Assembly: GCA_028282485.1 (NCBI GenBank)
Contig: JANQHU010000471.1
Coordinates: 1 to 5,877, forward strand
Direction of reading: 5' to 3'
Source of the DNA: Bacillota bacterium
Lineage (GTDB): Bacteria; Bacillota; UBA4882; UBA8346
DNA length: 5,877 nucleotides
A program made the translations under genes and the position numbers. The notes under the pieces are model-generated. The model did not search any database. It was not told the DNA's origin and saw only the letters and a program-made list of their open reading frames with translations. Each line of letters starts with the position of its first letter. The first letter of the stretch is position 1. Shown here piece after piece: positions 5,568 to 5,877 of the stretch.

Positions 5568-5877
5568 CTACCATTGGATTAATGCCGCAGCCCAACTAAG
5601 GCCGGCTCCGAAGCCAACTAACATAATATAATCCCCTTTTTGAAACCGGGGCCAAGCTTCCTCAAAAGCTAAGCCAATGGAGGCTGAGGAAGTGTTCCCG
5701 TATTTCTCAATATTTGTGATGAATTCGGCTTGATGACAACCTAAATTTTTCGCAGCAGCTTCAATAATCCGAATATTAGCTTGATGGGGAATGATATAAC
5801 GAATCTCTTCCGGTTTAATGCCGCTCTGCTCAGTGATACTTTTAAAGCGTTCGACAATGGTATTGACCGCAAATTTA
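5568..5877 (-). CDS. fabH: beta-ketoacyl-ACP synthase III (FabH), partial C-terminus
   Basis: Only the last 102 residues and the TAG stop are present; the N-terminal two thirds, with the catalytic cysteine, lie beyond the right edge. FabH starts fatty acid synthesis by condensing an acyl-CoA primer with malonyl-ACP. The catalytic histidine is in PHQANIRI (codon at 5784-5786) and the catalytic asparagine is in YGNTSSASIG (codon at 5694-5696), both as in FabH. The end, MLVGFGAGLSWAAALIQW, is the usual family C-terminus. PHQANxRI with GNTSSAS separates it from KAS I/II and HMG-CoA synthases, though FabH-like paralogues acting in secondary metabolism share these motifs. It reads toward the cyclase gene on the same strand. 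No clear hairpin terminator follows, only a T-rich stretch in the minus strand at about 5543-5559. Confidence 0.93.
   Translation of the reverse strand, partial: KFAVNTIVERFKSITEQSGIKPEEIRYIIPHQANIRIIEAAAKNLGCHQAEFITNIEKYGNTSSASIGLAFEEAWPRFQKGDYIMLVGFGAGLSWAAALIQW

Overview
The window looks like ordinary chromosome of a low- to mid-GC Gram-positive bacterium (Bacillota, probably an anaerobic clostridial-type lineage). The evidence is the obgE-yhbY-proB-nadD gene order typical of Firmicutes, strong AGGAGG-type ribosome binding sites, AT-rich spacers and frequent GTG/TTG start codons. Genus and species cannot be read from the sequence.

Layout, left to right. (1) Positions 2-373, minus strand: the N-terminal part of a YajQ-family nucleotide-binding protein, cut by the window edge. 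(2) 374-550: a divergent intergenic region with a good sigma-A-like promoter for yajQ and a small inverted repeat over its -35 box. (3) 551-808, plus strand: a small single-RRM RNA-binding protein with a TTG start, ending in an intrinsic terminator (813-834). (4) 858-5428, minus strand, read right to left: a membrane-anchored GAF-GGDEF diguanylate cyclase, the ribosome-assembly GTPase obgE, the CRM-domain ribosome-assembly protein yhbY, glutamate 5-kinase proB and nicotinate-nucleotide adenylyltransferase nadD. The gaps are 11, 52, 2 and 12 bases, so this is very probably one operon, with a candidate promoter at 5508-5536. (5) 5568-5877, minus strand: the C-terminal third of a FabH-type ketoacyl-ACP synthase III, cut by the window edge.

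The operon combines large-subunit assembly (ObgE, YhbY), the first step of proline synthesis (ProB) and a core NAD-synthesis step (NadD), headed by a predicted c-di-GMP-producing enzyme. YajQ proteins bind c-di-GMP in some proteobacteria, so a producer and a possible receptor of this messenger lie within about 4 kb. That is suggestive only.

The main oddities are: the diguanylate cyclase gene at the head of an obgE operon; proB without adjacent proA; a Gln in place of Asp in the glutamate-binding loop of ProB; no ATG start at any of the four genes after the cyclase; and the nadD end closed by a convergent RRM gene instead of the usual yqeK-rsfS. I see no mobile element, CRISPR array, phage gene, RNA gene or clearly new multi-gene system.
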